From a bacterium (GTDB lineage Bacteria > DUMJ01): a stretch of 64,000 bases of DNA. Made by a program: the position numbers and the translations under genes. Under the pieces are notes generated by a model. The model saw only the letters and a list, made by a program, of their open reading frames with translations. It searched no databases and was not told where the DNA came from. Each line of letters starts with the position of its first letter. The stretch's first letter is position 1. Positions 62,984 to 64,000 of the stretch are shown here, in pieces. The stretch spans positions 1-64,000 of the forward strand of contig DUMJ01000053.1 of assembly GCA_012839925.1 (NCBI GenBank), read 5' to 3'.

Positions 62984-64000
62984 CGATTACAGCCTCCTCT
63001 CCTATCTGTGATTTATAGATATCCTGATAAATAGGGCAAGTCACCAGAAGTTCAGAATGAGTCCCCTGAGCTATAAGTCTTCCGTCATCGAGCACCAGTA
63101 TCTTATCAGCATTCATAACAGTACTTATTCTCTGAGCTATTATAAAGGTAGTACATCTACTTATACTCTTTAATCCTCTCAAGATTCTCCGTTCAGTAGC
63201 CAGGTCGACCGCACTCGTACAGTCGTCCAGAATCAGTATAACTGGCTTTTTTATAAGAGCCCTGGCTATCGCTATTCTCTGTTTTTGCCCACCAGATAAA
63301 TCTACCCCACGCTGTCCAATCTGAGTATCATATCCGTCAGGGAAGCTCATTATAAAATCATGAGCCTGCGCTATCTTCGCTATCTCTATAACCTCTTCAT
63401 CTGTAGCAAACTCATTCCCCCAGAGAATATTCTCTTTAATAGTACCTGAGAATAGTATAGTTTCCTGGAGGACTATACTTATAGAGGACCTCAATATATC
63501 AATATCAATCTCTCTGACATCTCTTCCATCTATCAGTATCCTCCCCCTTGTAACATCATATAATCTGGGTATAAGACTGACCAAAGTGGACTTTCCTGAA
63601 CCAGTAGTACCTATTATAGCTACTGTTTCTCCAGGATAAGCGGTAAAAGATACATCTTCAAGGACAGGGTCTTCTCCCGTTCCATCATAACTAAAGGATA
63701 CGTCTTCAAATATAACCTCACCTTCAGTGATGGGGTTAGTGTCTGGATTCGCCGGATTTTCTATATCCACCTCAGTATCCAGCACTTCACTAACTCTTTT
63801 AGCAGAAGCGCTGGCTCTGCTTATAAATATAAATATATTCCCTATCATCATCAGTGAGAATAGAATTTGAGTAAGATAATTGATAAAAGCCATTATTTCA
63901 CCAACATGCATATTCTCTCTGGCCACTAAAAGACCGCCAAACCACAAAACAGCAACAACACTTAAATTCATCACCAGCATTATAAATGGCATAAGAGTTA
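62976..64000 (-). CDS. ABC exporter half-transporter, degenerate Walker B partner (N-terminus outside window)
   Basis: The last ~341 residues of a TMD-NBD exporter. The frame stays open to base 64000, so the start is beyond the window. Two or so membrane segments are followed by the NBD: Walker A GTTGSGKST, Q-loop IVLQETILFSG, signature DLSGGQKQRIAIARAL, Walker B VILILDDCTSAVD with Asp in place of the catalytic Glu, and Gln in the switch position (IAQRIST instead of IAHRIST). These changes mark the degenerate ATP site of a heterodimeric exporter; the partner is the gene downstream. Confidence 0.94.
   Translation of the reverse strand, partial: TLMPFIMLVMNLSVVAVLWFGGLLVARENMHVGEIMAFINYLTQILFSLMMIGNIFIFISRASASAKRVSEVLDTEVDIENPANPDTNPITEGEVIFEDVSFSYDGTGEDPVLEDVSFTAYPGETVAIIGTTGSGKSTLVSLIPRLYDVTRGRILIDGRDVREIDIDILRSSISIVLQETILFSGTIKENILWGNEFATDEEVIEIAKIAQAHDFIMSFPDGYDTQIGQRGVDLSGGQKQRIAIARALIKKPVILILDDCTSAVDLATERRILRGLKSISRCTTFIIAQRISTVMNADKILVLDDGRLIAQGTHSELLVTCPIYQDIYKSQIGEEAVIDA

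Noticed and set aside
1..64000. CRISPR arrays, insertion sequences, prophage or defence islands
   Set aside because: No direct-repeat arrays, transposase, integrase or terminal repeats were seen; tRNA genes are not followed by partial duplicate ends.

Overview
The window is a dense bacterial chromosome segment: AT-rich, about 60 protein genes, five tRNA genes and one tmRNA, and no gene-free stretch longer than about 210 bases. No insertion sequence, prophage or CRISPR array was seen. Arg is mostly AGA/AGG and Ile often ATA. Two GH57 glucanases, a two-domain CxxC protein disulfide oxidoreductase, ThyX in place of ThyA, and very tight gene packing suggest a thermophilic anaerobe from a deep or candidate lineage. 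I cannot name the phylum from sequence alone.

Layout. 1-1913 (-): an ABC-2 exporter (permease cut by the window edge, plus ATPase) and a small protein. 1956-6881 (-): a KDG kinase, an extracellular solute-binding protein and a 603-residue unrecognised protein, which looks like an oligouronide uptake and use operon. 6893-7543 (-): two small unknown proteins. 7614-8102 (+): a bifunctional-nuclease-family protein. 8099-17206 (-): two tRNAs, thyX, a DUF3006 protein, a ComEC-like hydrolase, gcvT, dnaG, rpoD, mtlD, hypD and hypE in one run with almost no gaps. 17262-18416 (+): a GH130 enzyme with an unusual leader. 18458-36454 (-): a 17-gene run starting at rpsB-tsf-pyrH-frr-uppS-cdsA-dxr-rseP-ispG-proS, then a glycosyltransferase, a corrinoid adenosyltransferase, a GH57 branching enzyme, glgA, galT, a second GH57 enzyme and a 5'-nucleotidase. 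36475-38139 (-): a Na/Pi cotransporter. 38277-46250 (+): a divergent TGT, an ArmA/Rmt-type 16S rRNA methyltransferase, rsmI, alr, rpmE, smpB, ssrA, an amidase, murI, rpe and a 40-residue zinc ribbon. 46291-54711 (-): three tRNAs, a phosphodiesterase, rpoB, rpoC and the disulfide oxidoreductase. 54809-57482: a convergent pair, a sugar-phosphate-isomerase-like protein (+) and a DUF4838-type protein (-). 57611-61133 (+): a RACo-type corrinoid activator, hisZ and short hisG. 61130-64000 (-): a heterodimeric ABC exporter.

Main themes. Translation and envelope synthesis are packed into long operons together with alpha-glucan metabolism (glgA, GH57 branching enzyme, GH57 hydrolase, galT). Three adjacent genes at 38277-41019 appear to modify RNA, and two of them belong to families that act in the ribosomal decoding centre: RsmI at C1402 and the Arm/Rmt family at G1405. 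Regulatory RNA is the other theme. The rpsB leader can fold as a pseudoknot over its Shine-Dalgarno sequence, the GH130 leader has mutually exclusive pairings, and smpB runs into the 5' end of tmRNA. Several promoters sit so close to their start codons that the mRNAs would be nearly leaderless.
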